Assembly (NCBI GenBank): GCA_964445645.1
Contig: CAYULH010000007.1
Coordinates: 1 to 64,000 of the forward strand
Length of the DNA: 64,000 bases
Direction of reading: 5' to 3'
From: Aureispira sp964445645
Lineage (GTDB): Bacteria; Bacteroidota; Bacteroidia; Chitinophagales; Saprospiraceae
Made by a program: the position numbers and the translations under genes. A model generated the notes under the pieces. It had not been told where the DNA came from and made no database searches. It saw nothing but the letters and a program-made list of their open reading frames with translations. Positions 8,528 through 17,835 of the stretch are shown here, in pieces. The first letter of the stretch is position 1. Each line of letters opens with the position of its first letter.

Positions 8528-9880
8528 ATGAAACGAAATGCCTCCAAATTTAGAATTTTTGTAGTTGAAGATGATCCTATACAAAATCGATTCATCAAGT
8601 ATATTATGGAATCTAATCCAGAGCATGAGGTATATACTTTTGACAATGGAAAAGATTGTTTGGCACAACTGGATTTGCAGCCTGATTTGGTTTCTCTAGA
8701 TTATTATCTTCCAGATATGCATGGGGCTTCTATTCTCAAAAAAATAAAGGCCAAGCACCCTCGCACTCAAGTTATTGTGCTATCAGGCCAAAAAGATATT
8801 AATACCGCTATAAAACTCATCAAACAAGGGGCTGATGATTATGTTACCAAGGATGCTGGTATGGAAGAACGATTGACCAATTCGGTGCGATTGCTCAAAC
8901 AAAATCTTCTACTCAAAGATGAAGTTTCTCTACTCAGAGAACAATTATCAATCAATAATAACACCTCCATCATAGGCCAAAGTGCTGCCATGAAACCCAT
9001 TCTGAATTTGGTGGATAGAGCTGCACAAAGCAGTATTGTGGTTTCTATATCGGGCGAAACAGGAACAGGAAAAGAAATTGTTGCCAAAAGCATCCATTAC
9101 AATTCCGATAGAAAAAATCACAATTTTGTAGCCATCAATATGGCAGCTATTCCCAAGGAATTGATTGAGAGTGAACTTTTTGGCCACGAAAAAGGAGCTT
9201 TTACAGGGGCATTAAATACCAAACAAGGCAAGTTTGAGCTGGCTGATAAAGGTACTCTGTTCTTGGACGAAATTGGAGATTTGGATTTGCCCTTGCAAAC
9301 CAAGTTATTGCGGGCTATTCAGGAGCAAGAGATCATGCGTATTGGGGGCACAGAAACCATTAAATTTGATGCTCGAATCATCACAGCCACCCACAAAAAT
9401 TTGTTTGCAGAAGTACAAGAGGGCAATTTCAGGGAGGATTTATATTATCGGCTCTTGGGGCTTTCTATAGAATTGCCTGCTTTGCGTACACGTGGAACAG
9501 ATATATTGGTTTTGGCACAACATTTTTTGCGTAATTATGCCCAAAAACACCAATTGGAGGTCAAAACACTATCAAGAGCGGCCAAAGATAAGTTGTTAAA
9601 TTATGATTATCCCGGTAATGTACGCGAACTGCGCTCTATTGTAGAACTGGCTGTAGTACTTTGTGATACGGCTCAAATCAAGTTGGAGCACTTACACTTT
9701 CGTGACCCAAACAAAAACTTTGATTTGACAGAGGGGGAACTAACTATGAGAGATTACTCAAAAAAAATTATTCGACACTTCTTGGATAAATACAACAATG
9801 ATGTCTCCTTGGTGGCCCGTAAGCTAGATATTGGTCGTTCTACCATTTACAAAATGCTCAAAGAAGACCAACCTTCCTAG
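8528..9880 (+). CDS. sigma-54-dependent response regulator (NtrC family)
   Basis: This encodes 450 residues, full length for the family. The receiver domain (about 8-125) has acidic pair Glu14-Asp15, phospho-acceptor Asp58 and conserved Lys108. The AAA+ domain (about 145-375) has Walker A GETGTGKE (176-183), the sigma-54 contact loop GAFTGA (223-228), Walker B GTLFLDEIG (242-250) and the arginine-finger region FREDLYYRL (301-309). A Fis-type helix-turn-helix closes the protein (about 426-445, LVARKLDIGRSTIYKMLK). It should activate RNA polymerase containing RpoN after phosphorylation. The divergent hybrid kinase, which ends in an Hpt domain, is the obvious candidate phosphodonor; that is inferred from position only. 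Confidence 0.95.
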   Translation: MKRNASKFRIFVVEDDPIQNRFIKYIMESNPEHEVYTFDNGKDCLAQLDLQPDLVSLDYYLPDMHGASILKKIKAKHPRTQVIVLSGQKDINTAIKLIKQGADDYVTKDAGMEERLTNSVRLLKQNLLLKDEVSLLREQLSINNNTSIIGQSAAMKPILNLVDRAAQSSIVVSISGETGTGKEIVAKSIHYNSDRKNHNFVAINMAAIPKELIESELFGHEKGAFTGALNTKQGKFELADKGTLFLDEIGDLDLPLQTKLLRAIQEQEIMRIGGTETIKFDARIITATHKNLFAEVQEGNFREDLYYRLLGLSIELPALRTRGTDILVLAQHFLRNYAQKHQLEVKTLSRAAKDKLLNYDYPGNVRELRSIVELAVVLCDTAQIKLEHLHFRDPNKNFDLTEGELTMRDYSKKIIRHFLDKYNNDVSLVARKLDIGRSTIYKMLKEDQPS

Positions 9881-10382
9881 CTTGTCTTGTTTTTGTATAG
9901 CAATACAACTCCTTAGCCCTGTCACTTTTTTTGACTTATTGTTGTACATCCCCTAGTAATTGTCTACCTCAGAAACTTTCTGTCTATCTAATAGACAGAA
10001 TTAACTCTATAAAAATATTTAATAAATTGAATAGCAAAGCCTTGTAACAATGGCATGTTTTTGTCTTATGTATAAGCAACTGTTGATAATCCAACGAATG
10101 TTGACAGTTAGTTTAATGGAACTTTTAGACTTAGGTGCAACTGGCGATCAGATAAACTACCAAATAGAATGGGGATTCTTTTTGAGGTGCTAAATCGTAG
10201 GACAGTTTAGTATTATGGTAGAATTTATCTTGTTCAGTTGCACTTTTTTCTTATTCACTGTCCTATTTTTAGGAGCAACCACTTTGCTTCTTTTGCCCCT
10301 TTCCCTTTCTGTCCTTTTCCTCCTAGTAACAGTCCTCCAATACCATTAACTTTATTTCTGTGTGTAGTTAAATAGTGAGGAT
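9881..10382. other. 502-bp gene-free spacer
   Basis: No supported coding region on either strand. It holds one perfect hairpin (9978-10000); otherwise I see nothing distinctive. Confidence 0.6.
9978..10000. repeat. perfect 10-bp-arm hairpin downstream of the sigma-54 activator
   Basis: TTCTGTCTAT-CTA-ATAGACAGAA. The stem is perfect and about 100 bases after the stop codon at 9880, but no U-run follows, so the role as a terminator is uncertain. Confidence 0.6.
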
Positions 10383-10787
10383 ATGGAAAAAATTCTATCA
10401 GAAAAGACAATTACCATCCAACACCCAAGAGATATACCAATAGCTGCTGTTCTATTTGAAGAGTTGGCAACCTTGCATCATATTCCTTCTATTACGGTAG
10501 ACCAAATACGATTAATTCTCTTGTCGATACTGCGTTCTGCTCCCCAACACCACCAAAAGACGAGTATTGCACTTACCTTCAAACTATTTGACCAAGGTGG
10601 TCTATCCATCAAATTATTGCACAAGGGTTCCTACTTTAATCCTTTCCAAGAAAGCTTAACAGGAGATTGTGCTTTTAATGATTTTAGCCTAAATACATTT
10701 AGTTTGTACCTTGCACGCAAATACATGAGCAGCCATAGCTATCACAGAGTACTCAACTACAACGTCATTTACCTCAAAAAAGAATAA
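10383..10787 (+). CDS. degenerate RsbW-like GHKL-fold protein
   Basis: This encodes 134 residues, cytoplasmic. The length and secondary-structure layout parallel the canonical RsbW-like protein encoded at 18355-18762 (135 residues). LTFKLFDQGGLSIKLLHKGSYFNP aligns with the strand and the DEGSGFDP loop, and FSLNTFSLYLARKYMSSHSY aligns with GGRGVFLMRQLSDAVTF. The ATP-site residues are gone: no Asn in the N-box (LLSILRSA instead of VSNAIIHG), no Asp in the G1 loop and no Gly-rich lid. If the alignment is right, it is a non-catalytic anti-sigma or adaptor relative. It is a lone gene, convergent with the lipoprotein gene downstream. This assignment is by eye and moderate at best; the ORF itself looks genuine. 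Confidence 0.6.
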   Translation: MEKILSEKTITIQHPRDIPIAAVLFEELATLHHIPSITVDQIRLILLSILRSAPQHHQKTSIALTFKLFDQGGLSIKLLHKGSYFNPFQESLTGDCAFNDFSLNTFSLYLARKYMSSHSYHRVLNYNVIYLKKE

Positions 10788-10796
10788 ATACACACT

Positions 10797-11936
10797 TTAC
10801 TCTACCGACTGTTTTGGAGACAACACTTCTACTGAAAGATCATCTACATAAATTAAGGTGCCATAATTATTCCAGACGTATACTTTGAGCACATCTGTTG
10901 GTTGTAGAGCTTCGGGCAATTGCTGCCACCATGTTAGCTCTTTCCAGTCTTGGGTCACTTGTTGCCCATCCTGCCAGAGTCTAGCATTAATGCCTAAACT
11001 TTCCCAATAAATCCCTGCACCATTTCTTTCGACTGAACAAACCATCAAGGCAGCTTGCTCGCTTCTATAAAATTTATCTTCCTTGAGAGCAGCAAAACGA
11101 ATACGCAAAATATCCCCACTCTGCAATTGCACGTCTTCTAAAGTAGTCAAGTAGGTTTTGCCAAACGTATTATACCCTTCCAAATTGCCCACCACATTGG
11201 AGTAGATGCCTCGATGTGCATATTTATTGGTAAACACCAAACTTGGCTCTTCGTGCTCATAACTCTGCTCTGCCAACAAACGCATAGCCTCGGGCTTAGT
11301 GCTTGCCCATTTTGCTGGCTTTTGCCAAGCAGTAACAATGAAATTATCTATGTATATTGTTCCTCCCTCGGGATTCCATACATATACCTTTAACAAATCA
11401 CCTTCCTGTATGTCGGCCGGCACCTGATGCCACGTCTCTATGGTTTCCCACTTATCGACCATATTACGATTCTGTTGCTTCAGCAGCTCATTGATTGGAT
11501 AAGTAGTATAATGCACCATAGTACCTGCTCGCTCCCAACTAAATACAATAAACCCTCTACCCGACAAAGGCTCTTGCATATCTGTAGATAATTTCAAGCC
11601 ACGCATTCCTACATGATACCACGTTGGTTTTTTATCTGGCTTAACACTGGCCGCCAACCCCGGTGCAAATGCTACTTCATTCGTCAATTGATAAGCCAAA
11701 CCAATCAAAGCACTATCTAATACTTTATTGGTATAATAAGTAGGATTTTGATCGACAGGTACCGCATTATAATCATTATCATACAACATATAAGCAAACT
11801 CCAAGTCTGGCGCTGGCTTGGCCGGTCCCTTAGCAGCCGTGCCATTAGGATTGCCCGATGCTTCATTGTTGGCGGTATTACAAGCTATGAACAAGCAACA
11901 AAAATAACTGGTCAGTAATACTATTTTCTTTATCAT
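10797..11936 (-). CDS. lipoprotein with two repeated beta-rich domains
   Basis: This encodes 379 residues. A lipoprotein signal ends in the lipobox FIAC (Cys19), followed by a short Gly/Pro/Asn linker. The body contains two similar halves. The first ends LLKVYVWNPEGGTIYIDNF (about 184-202) and the second ends VLKVYVWNNYGTLIYVDDL (about 351-369). The spacing suggests two jelly-roll-like modules of about 150 residues, similar to carbohydrate-binding folds. It is probably anchored in the outer or inner membrane. The family is not recognised. It stands alone, convergent with the gene at 10383 and divergent from the DUF1800 gene. Confidence 0.8.
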   Translation of the reverse strand: MIKKIVLLTSYFCCLFIACNTANNEASGNPNGTAAKGPAKPAPDLEFAYMLYDNDYNAVPVDQNPTYYTNKVLDSALIGLAYQLTNEVAFAPGLAASVKPDKKPTWYHVGMRGLKLSTDMQEPLSGRGFIVFSWERAGTMVHYTTYPINELLKQQNRNMVDKWETIETWHQVPADIQEGDLLKVYVWNPEGGTIYIDNFIVTAWQKPAKWASTKPEAMRLLAEQSYEHEEPSLVFTNKYAHRGIYSNVVGNLEGYNTFGKTYLTTLEDVQLQSGDILRIRFAALKEDKFYRSEQAALMVCSVERNGAGIYWESLGINARLWQDGQQVTQDWKELTWWQQLPEALQPTDVLKVYVWNNYGTLIYVDDLSVEVLSPKQSVE

Positions 11937-12123
11937 AATCGTAAATATTGGATAGATTGCTCTTAAAGCAGTTGGAGCATTCCATTTTTTAATAGAACTT
12001 AGAATTCTCTAGTAAAGATAATCATTCTCTATAATTACAAGATGCCCAATAAGTCGCTATTGGCATTTATTTTGAATAATTGAGGTGTATTCGCACACTT
12101 CTACTAACCTTTCCTTGCTGCTT

Positions 12124-13665
12124 ATGAATCATCTACTACTCAATAGACTAAGCTTTGGCCCCACCACGGCTGCCAAAAATCGGCTCCAAAAAATGGGCTA
12201 CAAGGCATTTCTAGAGGAACAACTGCATCCGCCCAAGCAAATCAGCCCCCAATTACAAGCACGCAAAGATGCCTTTAAATTTGTGGTAGATAAGGTTTAT
12301 TATAAGAACAAAAGTTTCAATTATTACCATGCCCCACTAGAGGAAGCGTGGAAGTTGATAGGCCAAGGAGTAAACGAAAAAATTTCTATTCCCCCATCTG
12401 AAGTGGTCATCAACAATTGTTATCAAGCCATTTATAGCGATTGGCAATTAGAAGAATTGTTGGTGCAATTTTGGCACAACCATTTTACCGTTAGTGTCAA
12501 TGCCGACCAACGGGTAGGCGTGGCCTTGCCGACCTATGATAAAATGATTCGGCAACATGCTTTTGGTAATTTTAGAACATTCTTGGAAGCCGTAGCGGCT
12601 AGTCCTGCTATGTTGTTTTATTTGAATAATGCCAGTAGTAGAGCCAGCCCTGCCAATGAGAATTTTGCCCGAGAATTGTTTGAATTGCACACCATGGGAC
12701 GCAATGCTTACTTGGCCAATGATTATGTCCATTGGAAAGATGTACCGGGCGCACAACAGGGGCAACCAATAGGCTATATAGAAGAAGATGTTTATGAAGC
12801 TGCCCGAGCATTTACAGGTTGGTCCATCGCCTATGGCCCTGACGGACACGAAGATGTGCGCCCCGATACAGGCGCATTTATGTATGTAGAACACTGGCAC
12901 GATCACTACCAAAAAAGAGTGCTCGGCACCGAAATCCCCTCCCATCAGCCACCGCTCAAGGATGGGCAAATGGTGTTGGATTTGGTGGCCTATCATCCAC
13001 GAACAGCCTACTTTGTATGCACCAAATTGTGCCGTCATTTTGTAGCCGACCAGCCACCAACGGCTTTAGTAGAACGGGCGGCTCAATTGTGGCTAAACAC
13101 CCAAAAAGCCCCCGACCAAATCCGCCAAGTCTTGCGCCTCATTCTCCGCTCCGAAGAATTTCACGCTTCCTTGGGCCAAAAATTCAAAACACCTTTTCAG
13201 TTGTTGATGTCCCTTTTTCGCTCCTTAGAAGTAGATGTTGCCCCCAATCTGCACTTGCGCTGGCAGTTGGGCGAACTGGGACAAATGCCCTTTAGTGCGC
13301 CTGCTCCCGATGGCTTTCCAGATGTTGCTAGTCATTGGTCCAGCAGCAACCTGCTGCTGCAACGTTGGAATGTTATGCCTAAATTGCTCCACTCCAATTG
13401 GCACAAAATTTTTGTAGATCCGACCCAATTGCTGCCTGATACCAGCCAAAGTACTCAAACAATTGTACAACAATGCTTGGAACGTCTACTCGGCAAAGAG
13501 CAAGCTGATAAATTTGCCCACAAGGAGCGGCTTATACAACTACTCTTGCGAGAAAATAGAACAGCAGACCAAGCTCCACACACTTACAATGACGATGACA
13601 AGCGTTATTTGTTTGGTCAATTGTGGGCTTTTATAGCCATGACTCCTGAATTTCAATATCGTTAA
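12124..13665 (+). CDS. DUF1800 family protein
   Basis: This encodes 513 residues from ATG at 12124; the frame extends to a GTG at 12085, but family members usually begin close to the LLNRLSFGPT motif seen here at residues 5-14. Other family marks are FLEEQLHP, FWHNHFTVSVN, NENFARELFELHTMG and the C-terminal MTPEFQYR. Function is unknown. DUF1800 genes are almost always paired with a DUF1501 gene, as here, only 12 bases upstream of it. The pair is thought to act at or beyond the inner membrane. No signal peptide is obvious in this protein, while the partner has a twin-arginine signal, so co-export as a complex is possible. Confidence 0.9.
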   Translation: MNHLLLNRLSFGPTTAAKNRLQKMGYKAFLEEQLHPPKQISPQLQARKDAFKFVVDKVYYKNKSFNYYHAPLEEAWKLIGQGVNEKISIPPSEVVINNCYQAIYSDWQLEELLVQFWHNHFTVSVNADQRVGVALPTYDKMIRQHAFGNFRTFLEAVAASPAMLFYLNNASSRASPANENFARELFELHTMGRNAYLANDYVHWKDVPGAQQGQPIGYIEEDVYEAARAFTGWSIAYGPDGHEDVRPDTGAFMYVEHWHDHYQKRVLGTEIPSHQPPLKDGQMVLDLVAYHPRTAYFVCTKLCRHFVADQPPTALVERAAQLWLNTQKAPDQIRQVLRLILRSEEFHASLGQKFKTPFQLLMSLFRSLEVDVAPNLHLRWQLGELGQMPFSAPAPDGFPDVASHWSSSNLLLQRWNVMPKLLHSNWHKIFVDPTQLLPDTSQSTQTIVQQCLERLLGKEQADKFAHKERLIQLLLRENRTADQAPHTYNDDDKRYLFGQLWAFIAMTPEFQYR

Positions 13666-13677
13666 TCCATTAGTATT

Positions 13678-14901
13678 ATGCACAGAAGAAATTTTCTTAA
13701 GGGGCTTGGTGCCACCTTTGCTTTATCCACTATGCCTAGTGCCGCTAGTTTTGCTTTTAATCCATTGTTTGGTGCGCCCAACAATGAGGAAATCCTTGTT
13801 TTTGTCTTTTTAAAAGGTGGATTCGATGCCTTAAACTTGCTGGCGCCTGTGGTAGACCAACACTATGTTCACGCCCGACCAAGTACCCTACGAGTGAGCG
13901 AGGAGGCCAATCTTCTGCTCAAAAATGGATTGGATGGCTTGGATTTTAGCTTACATGCCAAGGCCAAACCACTAAAGGAGCTGTACGATAGCAAAGATTT
14001 GGCCTTTGTTCATGCTATGGGCAACAGCCACAACACACGCAGCCATTTTGAGGCACAACAGTTGTTGGAGATGGGCTGGGATGGCAAAGGGGCTTCCATC
14101 AATAGTGGTTGGATGGCACGGTATTTTACCACTATAAATACGCAAGGCTTGTTTCCTGCGGTTAGTTTTGGCAAGCAGGGTTTGTCCAATTTGTTGCTTC
14201 AACATCGAGAAGCACAAGCATTTAGCAATTTAGAAGATTTTCGCATACACGGTGGCGACCATGCTCCTGCCATGCTCCAAGCCTTTTATGAAGGCGAGAG
14301 CGAATTGGCCAAAACAGGCCAAAAAACACTCCACAATACCCAACAATTGGCCGAAAAGGCAGAACATTTGCACCATAACCACAAAGCTTACCCCACCGAC
14401 AATTCGATCAAGGAATTTTCTAAAAATTTGCGAGAGTTGGCGCAGCTTATCAAGCTAGATACAGGGGTGCAAATGGCCGTAGTAGAAATGGGGAACTGGG
14501 ATCATCACAGTGGTCAAACTTACACTTTTCCTCCTATGATCGAAGGCTTTGCTAAGGCTATTGCTGCTTTTTATAATGATTTGCAAAAGTTCCACAAGCG
14601 TTTGACGATTGTGACCATGAGCGAATTTGGGCGTAGGCTCAAGGCCAATAGAAACGACGGTACCGATCATGGACATGCGGGCTTATCAATGATATTGGGT
14701 GGCCGTGTCAAAGGCGGTAAAATGTATGGCAATTGGCCGGGCTTGGGGGCTGCACAGCTCAATAGAGGGGTAGATTTGGAAGTTACCACCGATTATAGAA
14801 GTATTTTGTCGAGTATTCTGACTCAAAGAATGCACAGCAAAGAACTGGATCGTATTTTCCCCAATTTTACGCCCCAACCAGACTTGGGATTCTTGGCCTA
14901 A
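13678..14901 (+). CDS. DUF1501 family protein with Tat signal
   Basis: This encodes 407 residues. The N-terminus MHRRNFLKGLG is a twin-arginine signal, followed by a hydrophobic Ala/Ser region (13-27). The alkaline-phosphatase-like fold of the family is indicated by FLKGGFDALNLL, HNTRSHFEAQQ, MGNWDHHSGQ, SEFGRRLKANRNDGTDHGHAG and GGRVKGGKMYG. These include the Asp/His residues that could bind metal. It follows the DUF1800 gene by 12 bases, a conserved operon. Its TAA overlaps the stop codon of the convergent methyltransferase remnant by two bases (14899-14900). Substrate is unknown. Confidence 0.92.
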   Translation: MHRRNFLKGLGATFALSTMPSAASFAFNPLFGAPNNEEILVFVFLKGGFDALNLLAPVVDQHYVHARPSTLRVSEEANLLLKNGLDGLDFSLHAKAKPLKELYDSKDLAFVHAMGNSHNTRSHFEAQQLLEMGWDGKGASINSGWMARYFTTINTQGLFPAVSFGKQGLSNLLLQHREAQAFSNLEDFRIHGGDHAPAMLQAFYEGESELAKTGQKTLHNTQQLAEKAEHLHHNHKAYPTDNSIKEFSKNLRELAQLIKLDTGVQMAVVEMGNWDHHSGQTYTFPPMIEGFAKAIAAFYNDLQKFHKRLTIVTMSEFGRRLKANRNDGTDHGHAGLSMILGGRVKGGKMYGNWPGLGAAQLNRGVDLEVTTDYRSILSSILTQRMHSKELDRIFPNFTPQPDLGFLA

Positions 14902-15766
14902 CTACTCTTAGACGAAAGGGCTGTTCGTAGACGTTTGATGCCTTTCCAGAAATAGATATTGGCTTTGAGTAGGATGTAAAAGACAAAGGCAAAGGGACGC
15001 AATAGGCTAAAAAAGATGCTTTTTTTGAGGGAGATTTCGGACACAGAGTAATTGAACAAACCATAGTACAGGTGTGTCTGATAGGACATAATTACCTTGG
15101 ATTCTGCTTGGTGTTCCTCAAATAACAACCTCAAATACTTGATTTGGCCTGTAGATGATGCTCCTCCATTTGGGTGAGGAAATACTGCTCTAGCTGCGGC
15201 CAAGTAAGGCGTTGTTGGTTGTTGAACAATTCCTTGGCATACGACTCCTTGTAAAAGGTATTAAGACGCTCCTTGCTTGGCAATTGAACACTAGGAATGC
15301 TAGTCGTCTCTTCCAAAAATTTCAAATAGGCGGCTGTAAAAGAATTGGGCAAACCCACCCGTTCATTGTACGTCAATAATACATAACTATTGAGCCGCAA
15401 AATGCGCTCAAACTCCTGCTGCATCTGAACAGCATCATAGTCATTAAAGGTTTCATCAATAAACAAGCAATCTATAGAATCATCATCTATGTTGGTGAGA
15501 ATAGGCAAGGCGTTTAAACTCAAAAAATTAGCGGCTTCGGCCAGTTGCTCTTTGAGATATACCTGATAAGAAGGATCCGTACACAAGGAACAAACCAAAT
15601 GGACATGCTTGTGCAGCAGTTTGCTCCACTGCCCATTGCGTGCATGTACCTCCATGATGGCATAGCGTTTACCCAACTGCAATTGTTGCTTCAAGAATTG
15701 CAAAATTGGCAAGGGGTAAGGTATTGATAAATGAAAAGTATTGTCGTAATATTGTGTTTCTTCCAT
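14898..15766 (-). pseudogene. class I SAM-dependent methyltransferase, frameshifted
   Basis: Two adjacent frames together make one protein. The first (ATG at 15766) has an N-terminal MEETQYYDNTFH, a Rossmann-like EVHARNGQWSKLL glycine loop, DCLFIDETFN, and RLTWPQLEQYF, then stops at 15131 after HLQAKSSI. The typical C-terminal continuation, YLRLLFEEHQ...VIMSYQTHLYYG, is found in the -1 frame and ends at 14898. One added base near 15131-15150 would restore a protein of about 289 residues. The SAM loop is weak: a full GxGxG is not visible. Either the gene is recently broken, the sequence has a one-base error, or programmed -1 shifting occurs; no slippery heptamer was seen at the junction. Confidence 0.7.
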
Positions 15767-15796
15767 AAAATAGAATGCTTGTACAAGGTACAAATA

Positions 15797-17773
15797 TTAG
15801 GCTTTTCGCCCCAATTGCCGCCATGCACGACGTATAATGTGCCAATCACTACTGCTGTTATAATCTTTGGCGTAAAACTGATTGAGGCGATGCTTGGTGC
15901 TTGCTGAGGTCACTTGATCCGACAAGCCATCTGCAGGAGTCAAAACACCAGTGGGCAAAGGCGGCAATTCGTTGAGTTGGTCTTCTGGCACATAAGCCAC
16001 CCAAGTTTTTTGCCCCATTAGCACTGCCCAAATATTGGGCAATAATCCACTCCCCTGTTTCAACAAAAATAATAAAACTGGGGCAGCCAACAAAAACAAG
16101 CTACTATACAACACATCTAAGAGGCGTTTGTTGCGGCGTTGTAAGCTGCTGGCTATAGGATAATTCATGTGTACGGTATACCAATCACTGGCACTGTCTT
16201 TAGAATCCGAACCTATGATATAATCACTCTGGGCAGGTACAATCTTATATTTCAAGCGTGTTTTATGCTTTAACATTTGTTGGATAATGGTGGTGTATGA
16301 AAGCTTGTTACCACAAAAAATAACTTCATTAATATCGTACCATTCAATTAATTGAGTCATTGCTCCTAGATTGCCCAACACCTCTTCTGAGTCGTTGCTT
16401 GTTCCTTCATCTGGACTGATGCGTCCCCGATAATTAAAATTGACTTGGGCTTGGTACAATAAATTGAGCACTCGTTGGCTCTCTTCGTCATCTCCAACAA
16501 TAGCCATATTGCGTTTCTGAGATTCGCTCCAAAAAATCGTATTGTTTCTAACCAAAGACACCAAACTACGGCTAATATAAGTGGCGGCTATGGCCCACAA
16601 ACTCCCCAACAAAATCAACATACGAGAAGAGCGTAACTCTTGGGGCAAAAAGGCATAGAGCATACTAATCACCACTGTCCCAAGCACTGTTCCTGTTATC
16701 AAGTGCTGCGTTCTGGCATGGCGGTCGTAGCCACCTCGCAAATAAATTCCCAACACCCACAAACTCACATAAATGGGCAAATTAAAATAAAGGAGCATGT
16801 AATTGTTGTCATAATAACTAGGATCCTGAAAACGCAATTGTGCCCAAATATTTTTGATAACAAACAAACCACTGTAAATAAGTGCCAAATCGCCCAACAA
16901 CAAAAAACCACGCTTACCAGCATTGGAAAGCAAGGTTAAGAAAGCTCGAAAATAAATGGCTCCTTGCAACATCCAAACAAATACACTGGCCTTGGAACCC
17001 TGAAAGTGCTTGCGAGCAAAAATTATCATGGCCTCATAAAAGGTCTTGACATAGTTGAGGCTTCCTTTTTTGGTGCTTTCTCCTTTGTAATGAATAATGG
17101 TGGTGTCTGATAGGTAATAATTCTTGTAGCCTGCCTTGACAATTCGATAGGACAAGTCTATATCTTCGCCATACATAAAAAATGCCTCGTCCCAATAGCC
17201 TATCTCGTTCAATACACGGCGCGGCATGGCCATAAAAGCACCCGAGAGCACCTCTACCTCATGATTGCTGTCTTTGTCCAAATAACCCAAATGGTATTGA
17301 TTGAAATGTGGCGAACGTGGAAAAATTTTGGAGAGGCCAAAGGTTTTGTAAAAAGCCACCAATGGCGAAGGGAAACCACGCTTGGATTCGGGCAGGAATA
17401 CACCACTGCCATCAATCATCTGTACGCCTAGCCCCCCAATAGCAGGGTTGGACTCCATACACTGCACAATCTGCTCAAAGGTGTCTTCTTGAACGGCCGT
17501 ATCGGGATTCAAAAACAAAATAAATTTTCCTTTAGCTTGTTCTATGCCTTGATTGTTGGCGGTAGCAAAACCTGTATTGACGGTATTGGCAATGAGTTCT
17601 ACTTGTGGAAATTTTTGGCGCACCAAGTCGGGAGTATTGTCCTTGGAGTTATTATCGACCACAATAATTTGGGTAGGCAGTCGCTCTGCTGCTCGCAAAG
17701 CAGACAGAAGGGTTTGTTCCAAAAAATAGGGAACTTTATAACTGACAATAATAACTGATAATACAATTTCCAT
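15797..17773 (-). CDS. GT2 glycosyltransferase with membrane region and degenerate phosphoglycosyltransferase tail
   Basis: This encodes about 658 residues from ATG at 17773, which has GGAGG two bases upstream (GTG at 17782 is an alternative). Residues 1-250 are a GT-A family 2 domain: VIIVSYKVPYFLEQTLLSAL, NNTG-type FATANNQG, LFLNPDTAV and the EDIDLSYR acceptor-side motif. Several membrane helices follow (about 270-400). A Rossmann-like segment (MAIVGDDEESQRVLNLL) comes next. The C-terminus resembles polyprenyl sugar transferases (RNKRLLDVLYSSLFLL, NIWAVLMGQKTWV, LPTGVLTPADG, LNQFYAKDYNSSSDW) but lacks the KFRSM catalytic block. It probably acts in cell-surface glycan synthesis. It is preceded by ybeY and followed by the methyltransferase. 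Confidence 0.85.
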   Translation of the reverse strand: MEIVLSVIIVSYKVPYFLEQTLLSALRAAERLPTQIIVVDNNSKDNTPDLVRQKFPQVELIANTVNTGFATANNQGIEQAKGKFILFLNPDTAVQEDTFEQIVQCMESNPAIGGLGVQMIDGSGVFLPESKRGFPSPLVAFYKTFGLSKIFPRSPHFNQYHLGYLDKDSNHEVEVLSGAFMAMPRRVLNEIGYWDEAFFMYGEDIDLSYRIVKAGYKNYYLSDTTIIHYKGESTKKGSLNYVKTFYEAMIIFARKHFQGSKASVFVWMLQGAIYFRAFLTLLSNAGKRGFLLLGDLALIYSGLFVIKNIWAQLRFQDPSYYDNNYMLLYFNLPIYVSLWVLGIYLRGGYDRHARTQHLITGTVLGTVVISMLYAFLPQELRSSRMLILLGSLWAIAATYISRSLVSLVRNNTIFWSESQKRNMAIVGDDEESQRVLNLLYQAQVNFNYRGRISPDEGTSNDSEEVLGNLGAMTQLIEWYDINEVIFCGNKLSYTTIIQQMLKHKTRLKYKIVPAQSDYIIGSDSKDSASDWYTVHMNYPIASSLQRRNKRLLDVLYSSLFLLAAPVLLFLLKQGSGLLPNIWAVLMGQKTWVAYVPEDQLNELPPLPTGVLTPADGLSDQVTSASTKHRLNQFYAKDYNSSSDWHIIRRAWRQLGRKA

Positions 17774-17835
17774 AACCTCCACAAGATACCAAAGAAATTA
17801 GGAAGCTGGTTGATTTTGGATAGAACTTGTGTTGC

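Noticed and set aside
12448..13038. 196-codon minus-strand frame
   Set aside because: Antisense to the DUF1800 gene, which has strong family motifs.
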